DNA from: Ulvibacterium marinum | Lineage (GTDB): Bacteria; Bacteroidota; Bacteroidia; Flavobacteriales; Flavobacteriaceae | Direction of reading: 5' to 3' | NCBI RefSeq assembly: GCF_003626755.1 | Contig: NZ_RBCJ01000005.1 | Span: forward strand, 124,001 to 188,000 | DNA: 64,000 bases | In this document: in pieces, positions 48,201 to 55,594 of the stretch | How the letters are laid out: the number at the start of each line of letters is the position of its first letter | How positions within the stretch are numbered: the first letter of the stretch is position 1 | Position numbers and translations under genes: made by a program | Notes under the pieces: generated by a model | Told to the model about the DNA's origin: nothing | Seen by the model: the letters and a program-made list of their open reading frames with translations, nothing else | Databases searched by the model: none

Positions 48201-48817
48201 TGTCCGTTTAACGCAATCTCCTTTGTTGTAAAACCAATATAGGAAATCACCAATGTTGCGTTGGAATCTGCTACTTCCAACGTAAAATTACCATCAAAGT
48301 CAGACTGTGTTCCATTGGCAGTCCCTTTTTCCAGTAGATTGGCTCCCGGTAACGGTTGGCCATCCTTATCTACAATAGTACCGGTAATCTCCAATTGTTG
48401 ATTTACAATCGGAACAATTGTCTCTTCAAATACTTCTTCCTTCAACGGAAGTTCTATTCTAGGCTTCAATACAATTTGTTTTTCCAATACCTCGAACATA
48501 ATATCGGTATCTGAAAAAAGCTTTTCCAAAATGGAAGAAACACGTTCTTTGTTGGCATTTACGGAGACTATTTTTTGATAATCTACCTCTTTGTCATTGT
48601 ACATGAATTTGAATTCTGTAAGCGTCTCTATTTCGTTCAAAACATTTTCGAGACGTACATTCTCCAGATTCAATGTAATCTTGGTCTTTTGACCATATGT
48701 ACCATTGGCGTGAATTTGAAATAGTGAAACTATTAACAAAAATGTAGTGAGCTTCATTTTCAAGTCAAATTTCGGCTGAAAAGAGATGAGTTTCCCTCGC
48801 CTAATTAGTTTTTTCAT
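45290..48817 (-). CDS. SusC-type TonB-dependent transporter with STN domain (second pair)
   Basis: About 1,175 residues from the preferred ATG at 48817 (the frame opens at 48856). A long n-region and signal peptide (KLTTFLLIVSLFQIHANG) are followed by an STN domain, a carboxypeptidase-regulatory-like domain (ITGTIVDKDGQPLPGANLL), a TonB-box-like SEVVVTALGI, the plug (VQITNSPSGLGGSARVSIRG, ALYGARAANGAIIITTK) and the barrel to the C-terminus (RLFTFNLQVDF). It imports a large ligand across the outer membrane and signals through the FecR and sigma proteins encoded upstream. Barrel segments closely resemble the first SusC (IMYLFIWYGRQL, LRDYWQPGLEGTQQFNYNY, NPFFTMFENTNAQNKDR), so the two ligands are probably related. 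Confidence 0.95.
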   Translation of the reverse strand: MKKLIRRGKLISFQPKFDLKMKLTTFLLIVSLFQIHANGTYGQKTKITLNLENVRLENVLNEIETLTEFKFMYNDKEVDYQKIVSVNANKERVSSILEKLFSDTDIMFEVLEKQIVLKPRIELPLKEEVFEETIVPIVNQQLEITGTIVDKDGQPLPGANLLEKGTANGTQSDFDGNFTLEVADSNATLVISYIGFTTKEIALNGQTNLTITLEESATGLSEVVVTALGIKREKKSLGYASQELNSDEVTSAREPNLLNGISGKVAGVQITNSPSGLGGSARVSIRGDASLNINGNSPLFIVDGTPISNEIVGSNGSGTQDVDYGNGAAEINPQDIESINVLKGPAAAALYGARAANGAIIITTKKGQSQSGRLGVSFNTGVTIENILLLPDWQNEYGQGNNQQFEFVDGSGSGIADGVDESWGPRLDTGLLIPQFDSPRSDGTRGGDIFVSDAPITATPWVSQPDNTRDFFNTGITLTNSIAISKSGDIGNMRFSFQNLDQEGTLPNTDLERNTFSLTGSLNLTDKVTVNANVNYVKTDSGNRPSVSYGTESIMYLFIWYGRQLNTNNLRDYWQPGLEGTQQFNYNYNYHDNPFFTMFENTNAQNKDRIFGNISINYDINENWKLLLRSGRDFYRDFRPRKRAFSTQRFPFGTYQEDNIFFEESNTDFLLSYDKTFNKKWNINISAGGNQLRQKQDFTKSVAPQLINPGVYSFNNSRQAVQVNTNNFEKRINSLYGFARLAYDDLLFLDLTGRNDWSSTLPEDNNSYFYPSATLSAIASDMFTMPEWVSFAKLRAAYAEVGNDTDPYRLRSFYRNETPFDGSTPILTESALIPNAELKPEITSSYEFGLDLRFFRSRMNFDLTYYDSSTRNQIINIDTDIASGYSSQLINAGEVRNYGFEAIANFVPVLTDNFKWNATFNFSANRSEVKDLGGVNFNLTSRNGAFIQAREGGSISAIYGRGFQRVEDPTSEFFGQKIINEQGIPIRTDELVYQGDYAPDFTLGLQNTFRYKNIDLGFLIDTRQGGIVVSRTKTIGSTSGQLVETLEGRETGIVAEGVVEVSPGVYEPNTTNVDARTYNNRFYERDNVEAAKYDASYTKLREVTLGYTFPKKIIDRLPIANARFSITGRNLLLWTDNPHFDPEVVGVSGGTLQPGIENMSYPSTRLFTFNLQVDF

Positions 48818-48864
48818 ATTTTTATGGTGTATTACGTGGTTAATTAATTTGATCACACATTAAT

Positions 48865-48888
48865 CGGGAAATGTTCGCGCATTTTCCG
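48865..48888. promoter_or_regulatory. Hairpin between fecR and susC of the second locus
   Basis: CGGGAAATG at 48865-48873 pairs with CATTTTCCG at 48880-48888 (one G-T pair) around the loop TTCGCG. A T-run follows on the plus strand, not in the direction of the genes, so it is not a standard terminator for them. It sits between the fecR stop (49001) and the susC start (48817), the same place as the hairpins in the first locus, which suggests a shared leader control of susC. Confidence 0.5.
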
Positions 48889-49000
48889 GTTTTTTTATCC
48901 TCCTTACAAGCCTCTTTTTCCAGTGATCGAAGGCAAATAACAAGTATTGTGATTTAGTTAAAATGCATCAGGTAGTTATGTCATTGGCAGTTTGTTTTGA

Positions 49001-50158
49001 TTAGTTAATAATTATTTCATCGTCTGTAATCCTATAGTCTATCCCGTAATTCTTATTGAACGTTTCAAATACTTGTTCAATGGTTTCAATGTCGAAACTG
49101 GCGGTGAAAAATTCGTCATCCAATACTTTATTATGATTGGTTATCACTACATTGTAATGTCTTTCCAATTTTTTTACAATGCTCTTAAACGCAAGATGTC
49201 GGAAAACAATTTTACCTTTTACCCAGGCCGTGTGCAATGCCACATTGGTCTCCTCGATAGAAATGTTTTTGTCGTTTTTATTCCACTCCGCTTTATATCC
49301 TGGTTTTAATAGGGAGGACGCTGAACTACTATAGGGGTCTCCATTTTCATATACCGTTACGGAACCTTCTACCAACGTTGTATTAATGAGCATGTCTTCC
49401 GGGTACGAGGATATATTAAACGTTGTACCCAAAACCCTTACGTTAAGTTCATCCACATTTACCACAAAGGGATGATCCGCATCTTTTACCACATCAAAAA
49501 ACGCTTCGCCTTTTAGATAAACCAGCCTATTTTTCCCTTTGATAAATTTTACGGGATATCTAAGGGACGTACCGGCGTTTAAGAATACATGTGTCCCGTC
49601 CGATAAAACCACATCAAATCGTTTTCCGTAAGGAACGGTGAGTCTATTATAGGCCAATTCCTCAACGGTTGACCCATTATTTTGGTAGACTAATTGCGTT
49701 CCTTGCTGTACTCCCACCAAGTTTCCCTTTGAATCCACAACTTTGCTAGTACCGTCTTCAGAAATAATTTCGATATTACCATCTTTCAGTTGTAGGGTGA
49801 TGGCATCATCTGGAATGGCAGGCACAGGATTTTTTTCGAAAAAACCATTGATGAAAAAATATCCCGTTCCAAAAACTATCGCCACCATAGCGACATATTT
49901 TAAAATGATCAACCTTCTACATTTTGCATCGGAAGCGGTCCTCATGGCCTTCGAAAATGTAGTATAGGCCTCGTCCACTTGAACAGTATTTGAGGTCTCA
50001 TCGAATGTGGAAGCAATATACCTTGCCTTTAAAAGATTGAACTTTTTAGTATTTTGGGTAGAGGAAATAATCCAATCCTCGATCTCTTTTTCTTCGCTGG
50101 AACTTACTGCACCCTGTAGATATTTTATAATTTTATGTTCTTGCATTATATCGGTCAT
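49001..50158 (-). CDS. FecR-type anti-sigma factor (second pair)
   Basis: Protein of 385 residues: a cytoplasmic N-terminal helical part, one membrane segment near residue 85-105 (LKYVAMVAIVFGTGYFFI), a FecR domain (LTVPYGKRFDVVLSDGTHVF, LNAGTSLRYPVKF, VYLKGEAFFDV, VLGTTFNISSYPE) and a C-terminal DUF4974-type domain (LERHYNVVITNHNKV, DIETIEQVF). It should control the ECF sigma factor encoded upstream on the same strand and take its signal from the STN domain of the SusC encoded next. The gap to the sigma gene is unusually long (512 bases) and contains a terminator and a repeat. Confidence 0.92.
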   Translation of the reverse strand: MTDIMQEHKIIKYLQGAVSSSEEKEIEDWIISSTQNTKKFNLLKARYIASTFDETSNTVQVDEAYTTFSKAMRTASDAKCRRLIILKYVAMVAIVFGTGYFFINGFFEKNPVPAIPDDAITLQLKDGNIEIISEDGTSKVVDSKGNLVGVQQGTQLVYQNNGSTVEELAYNRLTVPYGKRFDVVLSDGTHVFLNAGTSLRYPVKFIKGKNRLVYLKGEAFFDVVKDADHPFVVNVDELNVRVLGTTFNISSYPEDMLINTTLVEGSVTVYENGDPYSSSASSLLKPGYKAEWNKNDKNISIEETNVALHTAWVKGKIVFRHLAFKSIVKKLERHYNVVITNHNKVLDDEFFTASFDIETIEQVFETFNKNYGIDYRITDDEIIIN

Positions 50159-50168
50159 ATATTATTTG

Positions 50169-50205
50169 ACGATTCAAAACAGATTTATACCTAGTGGGAT
50201 ACAAA
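50169..50205 (-). repeat. Direct repeat copy 1, just upstream of fecR
   Basis: This stretch and 50628-50664 share gattcaaaac, then tatacctag, then gggat and a run of A, in the same order, spacing and orientation. On the coding (minus) strand the shared core reads ATCCC-n-CTAGGTATA, then GTTTTGAATCGT. This copy ends 11 bases before the fecR start codon, a position suited to a promoter or leader element. Confidence 0.6.
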
Positions 50206-50425
50206 ATAAAATCGTCCAGGGAGCATGCTGAAATTTCTTAAATGACGACCTCTATAGCAACAATAGTAATAGTGGTTTAAAGACCCTATTATCAATCCAA
50301 AACAAAGCAATGGTCATCTAAAATTATTTTGCATTAATTGGAGCCCAATCTACTTTTAAATTAATCTAGATGCATTATCTAATGGTTAAATAGATGTTAT
50401 AAAACCCGTGAAAAAAGCGATCAAA

Positions 50426-50460
50426 AAAAGAGGGGTCCTACTGGGAGAACACCCTCTTTT
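50426..50460 (-). terminator. Rho-independent terminator downstream of the second sigma gene
   Basis: On the minus strand AAAAGAGGG (50460-50452) pairs with CCCTCTTTT (50434-50426) across a 17-base loop, followed by a run of T. It lies about 210 bases after the sigma gene's stop codon and would separate sigma transcription from fecR. The remainder of the 50159-50670 gap shows, besides the two direct repeats, no reading frame of note. Confidence 0.7.
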
Positions 50461-50627
50461 AAAACTAACGCAAACAACTAACCAACTCTACAGATTATCT
50501 TAAAAACAATCGACTATATTATAACATCGTATTGTGGTAATACATACTTCATTTGGAGTCTTTGGAAGACCTTTTTATTCTAATTTTTAGAATTGACCAA
50601 AAAAATAGTAATCACTTATAGTATTAA

Positions 50628-50664
50628 ACGATTCAAAACGGAAGTATACCTAGCGGGATGGAAA
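50628..50664 (-). repeat. Direct repeat copy 2, just after the sigma gene
   Basis: Second copy of the 37-base element at 50169-50205, with about six substitutions. It lies six bases after the stop codon of the ECF sigma gene. The two copies therefore bracket the gap between sigma and fecR, 459 bases apart. No such copy was found in the sigma-fecR gap of the first locus. Confidence 0.6.
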
Positions 50665-50670
50665 AGATAA

Positions 50671-51255
50671 TTAAAGAAAGAGGGTAGTAAAGTTTTTTAG
50701 ATGAAACCTCATATGTTTGAGGGCATATGAAATGTGATTATCCACAGTTTTTTTGGAAATACCCAGTTCCAGGGCAATTTCATAGTGTTTTAGACCTTCA
50801 ACCCTACTTTTGGTAAAAACTTTTTTACATTTTTCGGGGAGCAATTCCAAGCTTTTTATGATTACTTGCTCTAATTCATTTTTTAGAAGTAATGACGCAG
50901 CTTCATCCTTTAAAAATTGCCGTTGTATGGCCAATTTTTTATGATAGTGGCTATTTAAATACTTAATCTTCACTTTTTCGTGCTTCAATTGATCCAAACA
51001 CGCATTCTTGGTCATCGTATAGAGATAACTGTTCATATTGACCGTATTTTTTAGCCTTACCCTATTCTCCCATAATTTCAAGAAGACACTCTGAACTATC
51101 CCCTCAGCATCTTCATGACGTACCAAGTAGCCCTTGGCCACATGCATAAGTTTGTCATAGTATAGCTTAAACAACGCCTCAAAAGCAACCGTTTCCCCTT
51201 TTTCCAAAAGGGAAGCAAAGGAAACAGGGTCGATATTTGCTTTACTATTTTTCAA
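50671..51255 (-). CDS. ECF RNA polymerase sigma factor (second pair)
   Basis: Protein of 194 residues. Region 2 is seen in FEALFKLYYDKLMHVA and AEGIVQSVFLKLWENR (about 25-65) with YLYTMTKNACLDQL; the region 4 helix-turn-helix in LLPEKCKKVFTKSRVEGL, YEIALELGISKKTVDNHI and ALKHMR (about 138-185). The first usable start is a TTG at 51255; no in-frame ATG lies upstream before the previous gene, and only 26 bases separate it from the stop of the class-III PLP enzyme gene, so the two are probably cotranscribed. It should activate the SusCD operon when released by the FecR protein. Confidence 0.9.
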   Translation of the reverse strand: MKNSKANIDPVSFASLLEKGETVAFEALFKLYYDKLMHVAKGYLVRHEDAEGIVQSVFLKLWENRVRLKNTVNMNSYLYTMTKNACLDQLKHEKVKIKYLNSHYHKKLAIQRQFLKDEAASLLLKNELEQVIIKSLELLPEKCKKVFTKSRVEGLKHYEIALELGISKKTVDNHISYALKHMRFHLKNFTTLFL

Positions 51256-51281
51256 GTAATCAATAGCTTGAAATACTAAAA

Positions 51282-52625
51282 TTAATTGTTCGTTAATGAG
51301 GAAAATGCTTTTTCTAAAATTTTAATAGCCCGTTCCAGCTCCTTTCTTTTTATAGTAAGCGCCGGGGACAATTGCAATACGTTACCTTGTGACACCTTAA
51401 AACTAAGACCGTATTGAAGACAATGATACATTATTTTTTCCGTCTCCAACATAGCGGGTTCTTTAGTCATTGGATTCCGTAATTCTACGCCCCATAAAAG
51501 TCCCATTCCTCTAATATCAAAGATTATCGGGTATTTTTCTTTAAGGGCAATGAGCTCGTTTTGCAGCCACTCTTCATCATCTTTTACTTTTTTTAGTATT
51601 CTTTCGTTTTCGATAAAATCGATAACCGCTTGTGCAGCAGCGCAACCCACCGGGCTCTTCTCGTGCGTAAAATGTCCTAGGGAAATGTCTTGTGCGATAT
51701 TGAATTGCTCTCTACAGACCATTGCAGCAAACGGGATAATGCCTCCTCCCAAACCTTTGCCCAAGCAAAGAATGTCCGGTTCTATATCAAAATTTTCAAA
51801 GGCAAACATTTTTCCGGTACGACCCAGAGCAATGGGTATTTCATCCAAAATGAGCAGAACATGGTGCTTTGTACAGATTTCCCTAATGCGCTGCCAATAT
51901 TCCTTTGACGGAATTTGAACATCAGTATTCCTAACCGTTTCTGCTATAAATGCGCCTATTTCACCTTCTTTTTCAATAACATATTCGAGATAATCGGCGT
52001 ACTTCATTTCATCTTCAAAAAAACCTCCGGTCTGCATGGGTGGTGGAATACGAATAGTACCGGGCATCATAGGTCCCATATGTTGTCGAAATACGGCTTC
52101 TCCGCCAGCACTGATCGCGTCAAGTGATGCCCCATGAAAAGAATCCCAGTAGGAAACGACCTTATGCTTGCCGGTAACCACACGTGCCAATTTTAAAGCG
52201 ATACTGATAACCGAAGTCCCTCCAGGGGCGAACAACACCCTGTTCAGTTCCACGGGCAACAAGGATGTTAATTTATCCGCAAAGGTAATCGCTGTTTTGT
52301 TCGTAAATCGTCTTGTACAAAATGAGAGTTCATCCAATTGTTTTTTGATTTGATCAATAACAAAGGGGTTGGCAAATCCAATCTGATGTACATTGTTGCC
52401 ATGAAAATCCAGATATTCCTTGCCTTCAATATTTTCTATAGAGGCTCCGTTGCAGGTTTGCAGGACATCCAAACACGGGGTAGACATGGCTTGGTGAAGA
52501 AACAAACGAGAATCTTCCTTTAATAATCTTTGCGTTTCATGGTTTAAAATGTTGCTTTCCTGCCATTGTACTCTTTGCTCTGAAAGGTTAACATCTCCTT
52601 CGGTTTTTAAGATTTCTTGTTTCAT
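51282..52625 (-). CDS. Class-III aminotransferase-fold PLP enzyme, candidate PbfA-like or ethanolamine-phosphate lyase
   Basis: Protein of 447 residues of the class III aminotransferase family, with APGGTSVISIALKLAR, SYWDSFHGASLDAIS, ILDEIPIALGRTGKMFAF (PLP-ring Asp261) and LCLGKGLGGGIIPFA (Schiff-base Lys290). The N-terminal LHQAMSTPCLDVL and YLDFHGNNVHQIGFANP resemble, from memory, (R)-1-hydroxy-2-aminoethylphosphonate ammonia-lyase (PbfA), which uses this fold for elimination. The related ethanolamine-phosphate phospho-lyase turns phosphoethanolamine into acetaldehyde, ammonia and phosphate. Either reaction suits a window with PhnW-PhnY-PhnA and an ethanolamine module. It heads the sigma-FecR-SusCD cluster, 26 bases before the sigma gene. 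A true transaminase is the main alternative. Confidence 0.72.
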   Translation of the reverse strand: MKQEILKTEGDVNLSEQRVQWQESNILNHETQRLLKEDSRLFLHQAMSTPCLDVLQTCNGASIENIEGKEYLDFHGNNVHQIGFANPFVIDQIKKQLDELSFCTRRFTNKTAITFADKLTSLLPVELNRVLFAPGGTSVISIALKLARVVTGKHKVVSYWDSFHGASLDAISAGGEAVFRQHMGPMMPGTIRIPPPMQTGGFFEDEMKYADYLEYVIEKEGEIGAFIAETVRNTDVQIPSKEYWQRIREICTKHHVLLILDEIPIALGRTGKMFAFENFDIEPDILCLGKGLGGGIIPFAAMVCREQFNIAQDISLGHFTHEKSPVGCAAAQAVIDFIENERILKKVKDDEEWLQNELIALKEKYPIIFDIRGMGLLWGVELRNPMTKEPAMLETEKIMYHCLQYGLSFKVSQGNVLQLSPALTIKRKELERAIKILEKAFSSLTNN

Positions 52626-52675
52626 AGTATTCTCTCAACAAAGCATTGGGATGATTAAAAAATATTTTCGCTTGA

Positions 52676-52683
52676 CAAATATA
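52676..52683 (-). promoter_or_regulatory. Candidate -7 box upstream of the PLP enzyme gene
   Basis: The minus strand reads TATATTTG, fitting TAnnTTTG, about 51 bases before the start codon at 52625. The DNA upstream is extremely AT-rich with an inverted repeat (TATTTT, nine bases, AAAATA), similar in style to the phnA promoter. The whole 301-base gap 52626-52926 otherwise shows no gene and no strong terminator for the GH92 gene that ends at 52927. Confidence 0.4.
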
Positions 52684-52926
52684 TTTTATTTATATGAAAA
52701 TAATTATAATATAAGTAAATACATTATATTATTTGTTAAATATGTGTAGTTATATGAAAAAAAATGTATCATAATTAACTCAAAAACAATTTCGAACTAA
52801 GGTCGTGAATAACTTAGGTTTGATAAGAGTTATACTTATTTTTTGGGAAAGTGATTGATATAGTTACATACCAAAGTGCATCACCAGTCATTTAAAAGGT
52901 TATATGCGAGATGTTGAATTCTCAAA

Positions 52927-55593
52927 TCATCTTTGATTACCCCACTCTTTATTCGGTTCAGGCCCCATTTCAAAGGTCAGTTCTCCACCTTCCATGATGG
53001 CATTATGAAATAATTGACTTGAATTGTAAGGCTCACCATTTAGAGTGGCCGATTGAATGTAGGCATTCTCCTTAGAGTTGTTGTTGGCGGTTACGGTAAA
53101 CACCTTTCCTTTGCCAACGCTTATCTGAACCTTATTAAAAATAGGGCTACAGATTTCATAAGTCGGGGTACCTGGTAAGGCAGGATAAAAACCCATAGCC
53201 CCAAAGACATACCAAGAGGACACTTGTCCGCAATCGTCATTCCCCGGTAACCCGCCCACATCATCAAAGAAATATTTGGCCAACATATCCCGTACCACTT
53301 TTTGTGTTTTCCAGGGAGTGCCCAAACTGTTATACATATACGGCGCATGCATGGAGAATTCATCCCCCACGTAATACATATCCTTTTCAAAAAACTCGTC
53401 TAGGTAGTCCACCAGCTTTTCTTCTCCACCCATAAAGTCAGCCAATCCAGGGATATCATGTGGTACCAACAAGGTATGATTCTTATAGTATACTTCAGTA
53501 TCATGGTCGGTTCCTTGTGCCCAAACACTAATACTTTTATCTAAAGGAGGTAGCCACTCTCCGTTTCGTTTCTTCCCACGAACCAAGCCGGTTTCTTTAT
53601 CCAGAACATTAATGTATCGCTTGGATCGTTGAGTAAAATCATCATGATGATCATCTTTGCCTAAAGCTTTTGCCATTTGGGCAATACAGTAATCATCATA
53701 GGAAAACTCAAGAGTTCTTGCTACAGGTTCACCATAAAATCCAAAAATATCAGTAGGTACATAGCCAATTTCATTGAAATACTCAATCCCAACTCGACCT
53801 GAAAAACCGCGATTTCCTTTTTCAGTAGCGTTTTTTAACATGGCCTCAAAAGCCAACTCAGTATCAAAACCTCTAATGCCCTTTATATAGGCATCGGTAA
53901 TAACCGCATCGGCGTGAGTTCCCATCATAATACTACGATACCAGGGGTTTGGCCATTTTGGTAACCAACCTCCCTGCTTATAGGCGTTCAACATACCGTT
54001 AATAACATCGGTAGTTTCCTGAGGTTTTAAAATTACCCATAGTGGATGCAAGGAACGGAATGTATCCCAAATGGATAAGTCGGTATACATTTCACCTTCG
54101 TGAACCTCAAAATCAAATGGGCTAAAATACCTACCTCCTTCGTTTAAATTGCGAGGATTTACGAAACATTTGGTCAAGGCCGTATAGAAGATTGCTTTAT
54201 CATCATCGGCACCTTCCACTTGAATCCTATTTAATTCTTTCTCCCAAACATCGGAACCCTTTGCTACGGCTTCGTTAAAATCGAAATCTGAAAATTCTTC
54301 TTCCATATTTGCCCGAGCTTGTTCCAAATCAATCAGGGAAGTACCCACTTTCATCTTTACTTTTTCTTGATCTTTTGTGGCAAAGGTTATATAAACTGCA
54401 TTCCCATCGGCTCCTTTAAGTGCCATCTTGGGACCAAGATCGGGGTCTGGTCGTACGGGCTCCGCACATCTTAGATGCATCTCGGTAGTGCTAGAACCGT
54501 CGTAGTATTCGATGCGTATATTGTATTTCTGCCCTTTTATGAGGTTCATCTTATGGATGTTGGTACCTGTTGCCCTATACATCCATTGGTCAATGACCAT
54601 TTCGTCATTAATGTACATTCGTGTACCATCCTTGGTCGTTAATTCAAAGGTATGTTCCCCGGAATGTCTTGCTACCAGGGTACCCGTATACACTGCCGAA
54701 AAGAAATCGTCCTCAACACCTTCTGCAGGAGCTTTCAACCAGTTGTAATTCAATTTGGAATAAGTTACGAATACATCCGGTTCTCCTTCCAATTTATCGT
54801 TGTTGTAGTAGGCCGCTTTGAATCCGTCCGGAACCAAATCGGCATCTACCACATTAGGCAACATGTCCACATTGTACGCTTCAAATTTTTTATCGAACTT
54901 GGCCACAAAGTGATTCTTAAAATGCCCTGCGATAACCGTGTAACCTTCAATCTCATTCCTTTCTGGAATCACCTTATAATATCCCGGAACATACACTCCG
55001 TCAAAAACTACTGAAGACGACTCGGATTCTGGAAAAGTAAACTGAAAAAATCCGGTTTTGGAAGCCGCGGTAAATTCAGCTTTGATATCATAATCGTCCA
55101 GTTTTACCGAGTAATAGTGTGGTTTGGCAATCTCAGTAGCATGGCTAAAGCTTGAAGCACGTTCATCTGCATCAATTTTAACTTCTCCGGTAAGAGGCAT
55201 TAGGGACATAGGTCCCCAATCGCCAACCACGGCGCCATTGGGATATCGCGTACCCCGAAAACCTTGAATCTTTTTTTGGTCATACCAATACGGTACGGGA
55301 ACGGTTATTACACGATCGGTCCATTTTGCGGTCTGGGGAGTCCAATGGGTCAAAGCAGAGGGGTTCCCTACAATGGGAGACACATAACCAAGTGGCTCCT
55401 CAACTTCGGTAACGGTTATATCGGCAATACTTGGCGCCGTTCCTACGCGGGTATCCACATAGCCCAAATACGCCTTCCTAGGCAGTGGATTTGCAGATTC
55501 GGATTGGACAACTTCCTCCGACTGCTGTTTACAACCAAAACAAACCAAAAGACAGGCGAGAACGATATCGCTTTTCCTAAAACAACACCTCAT
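52927..55593 (-). CDS. GH92 alpha-mannosidase lipoprotein with inserted PA14 domain
   Basis: About 888 residues from the ATG at 55593 (the frame opens at 55644); this start gives SDIVLACLLVCFGC, a lipoprotein signal, and lies one base after the stop codon of the CoA-transferase gene. The GH92 fold is shown by YVDTRVGTA, GDWGPMSLMPLTGEV, TDLSIWDTFRSLHPLWVI, NPWYRSIMMGTHADAV, LGTPWKTQKVVRDML and GLPGNDDCGQVSSWYVFGAMG. A PA14 domain (about residues 255-380; EHTFELTTKDGTRMYINDE) is inserted between the N-terminal beta domain and the catalytic barrel. GH92 enzymes are calcium-dependent exo-alpha-mannosidases. It is the last gene of the CoA-transferase cluster and may act on mannosyl glycans outside the inner membrane. 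Confidence 0.92.
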   Translation of the reverse strand: MRCCFRKSDIVLACLLVCFGCKQQSEEVVQSESANPLPRKAYLGYVDTRVGTAPSIADITVTEVEEPLGYVSPIVGNPSALTHWTPQTAKWTDRVITVPVPYWYDQKKIQGFRGTRYPNGAVVGDWGPMSLMPLTGEVKIDADERASSFSHATEIAKPHYYSVKLDDYDIKAEFTAASKTGFFQFTFPESESSSVVFDGVYVPGYYKVIPERNEIEGYTVIAGHFKNHFVAKFDKKFEAYNVDMLPNVVDADLVPDGFKAAYYNNDKLEGEPDVFVTYSKLNYNWLKAPAEGVEDDFFSAVYTGTLVARHSGEHTFELTTKDGTRMYINDEMVIDQWMYRATGTNIHKMNLIKGQKYNIRIEYYDGSSTTEMHLRCAEPVRPDPDLGPKMALKGADGNAVYITFATKDQEKVKMKVGTSLIDLEQARANMEEEFSDFDFNEAVAKGSDVWEKELNRIQVEGADDDKAIFYTALTKCFVNPRNLNEGGRYFSPFDFEVHEGEMYTDLSIWDTFRSLHPLWVILKPQETTDVINGMLNAYKQGGWLPKWPNPWYRSIMMGTHADAVITDAYIKGIRGFDTELAFEAMLKNATEKGNRGFSGRVGIEYFNEIGYVPTDIFGFYGEPVARTLEFSYDDYCIAQMAKALGKDDHHDDFTQRSKRYINVLDKETGLVRGKKRNGEWLPPLDKSISVWAQGTDHDTEVYYKNHTLLVPHDIPGLADFMGGEEKLVDYLDEFFEKDMYYVGDEFSMHAPYMYNSLGTPWKTQKVVRDMLAKYFFDDVGGLPGNDDCGQVSSWYVFGAMGFYPALPGTPTYEICSPIFNKVQISVGKGKVFTVTANNNSKENAYIQSATLNGEPYNSSQLFHNAIMEGGELTFEMGPEPNKEWGNQR

Positions 55594-55594
55594 G

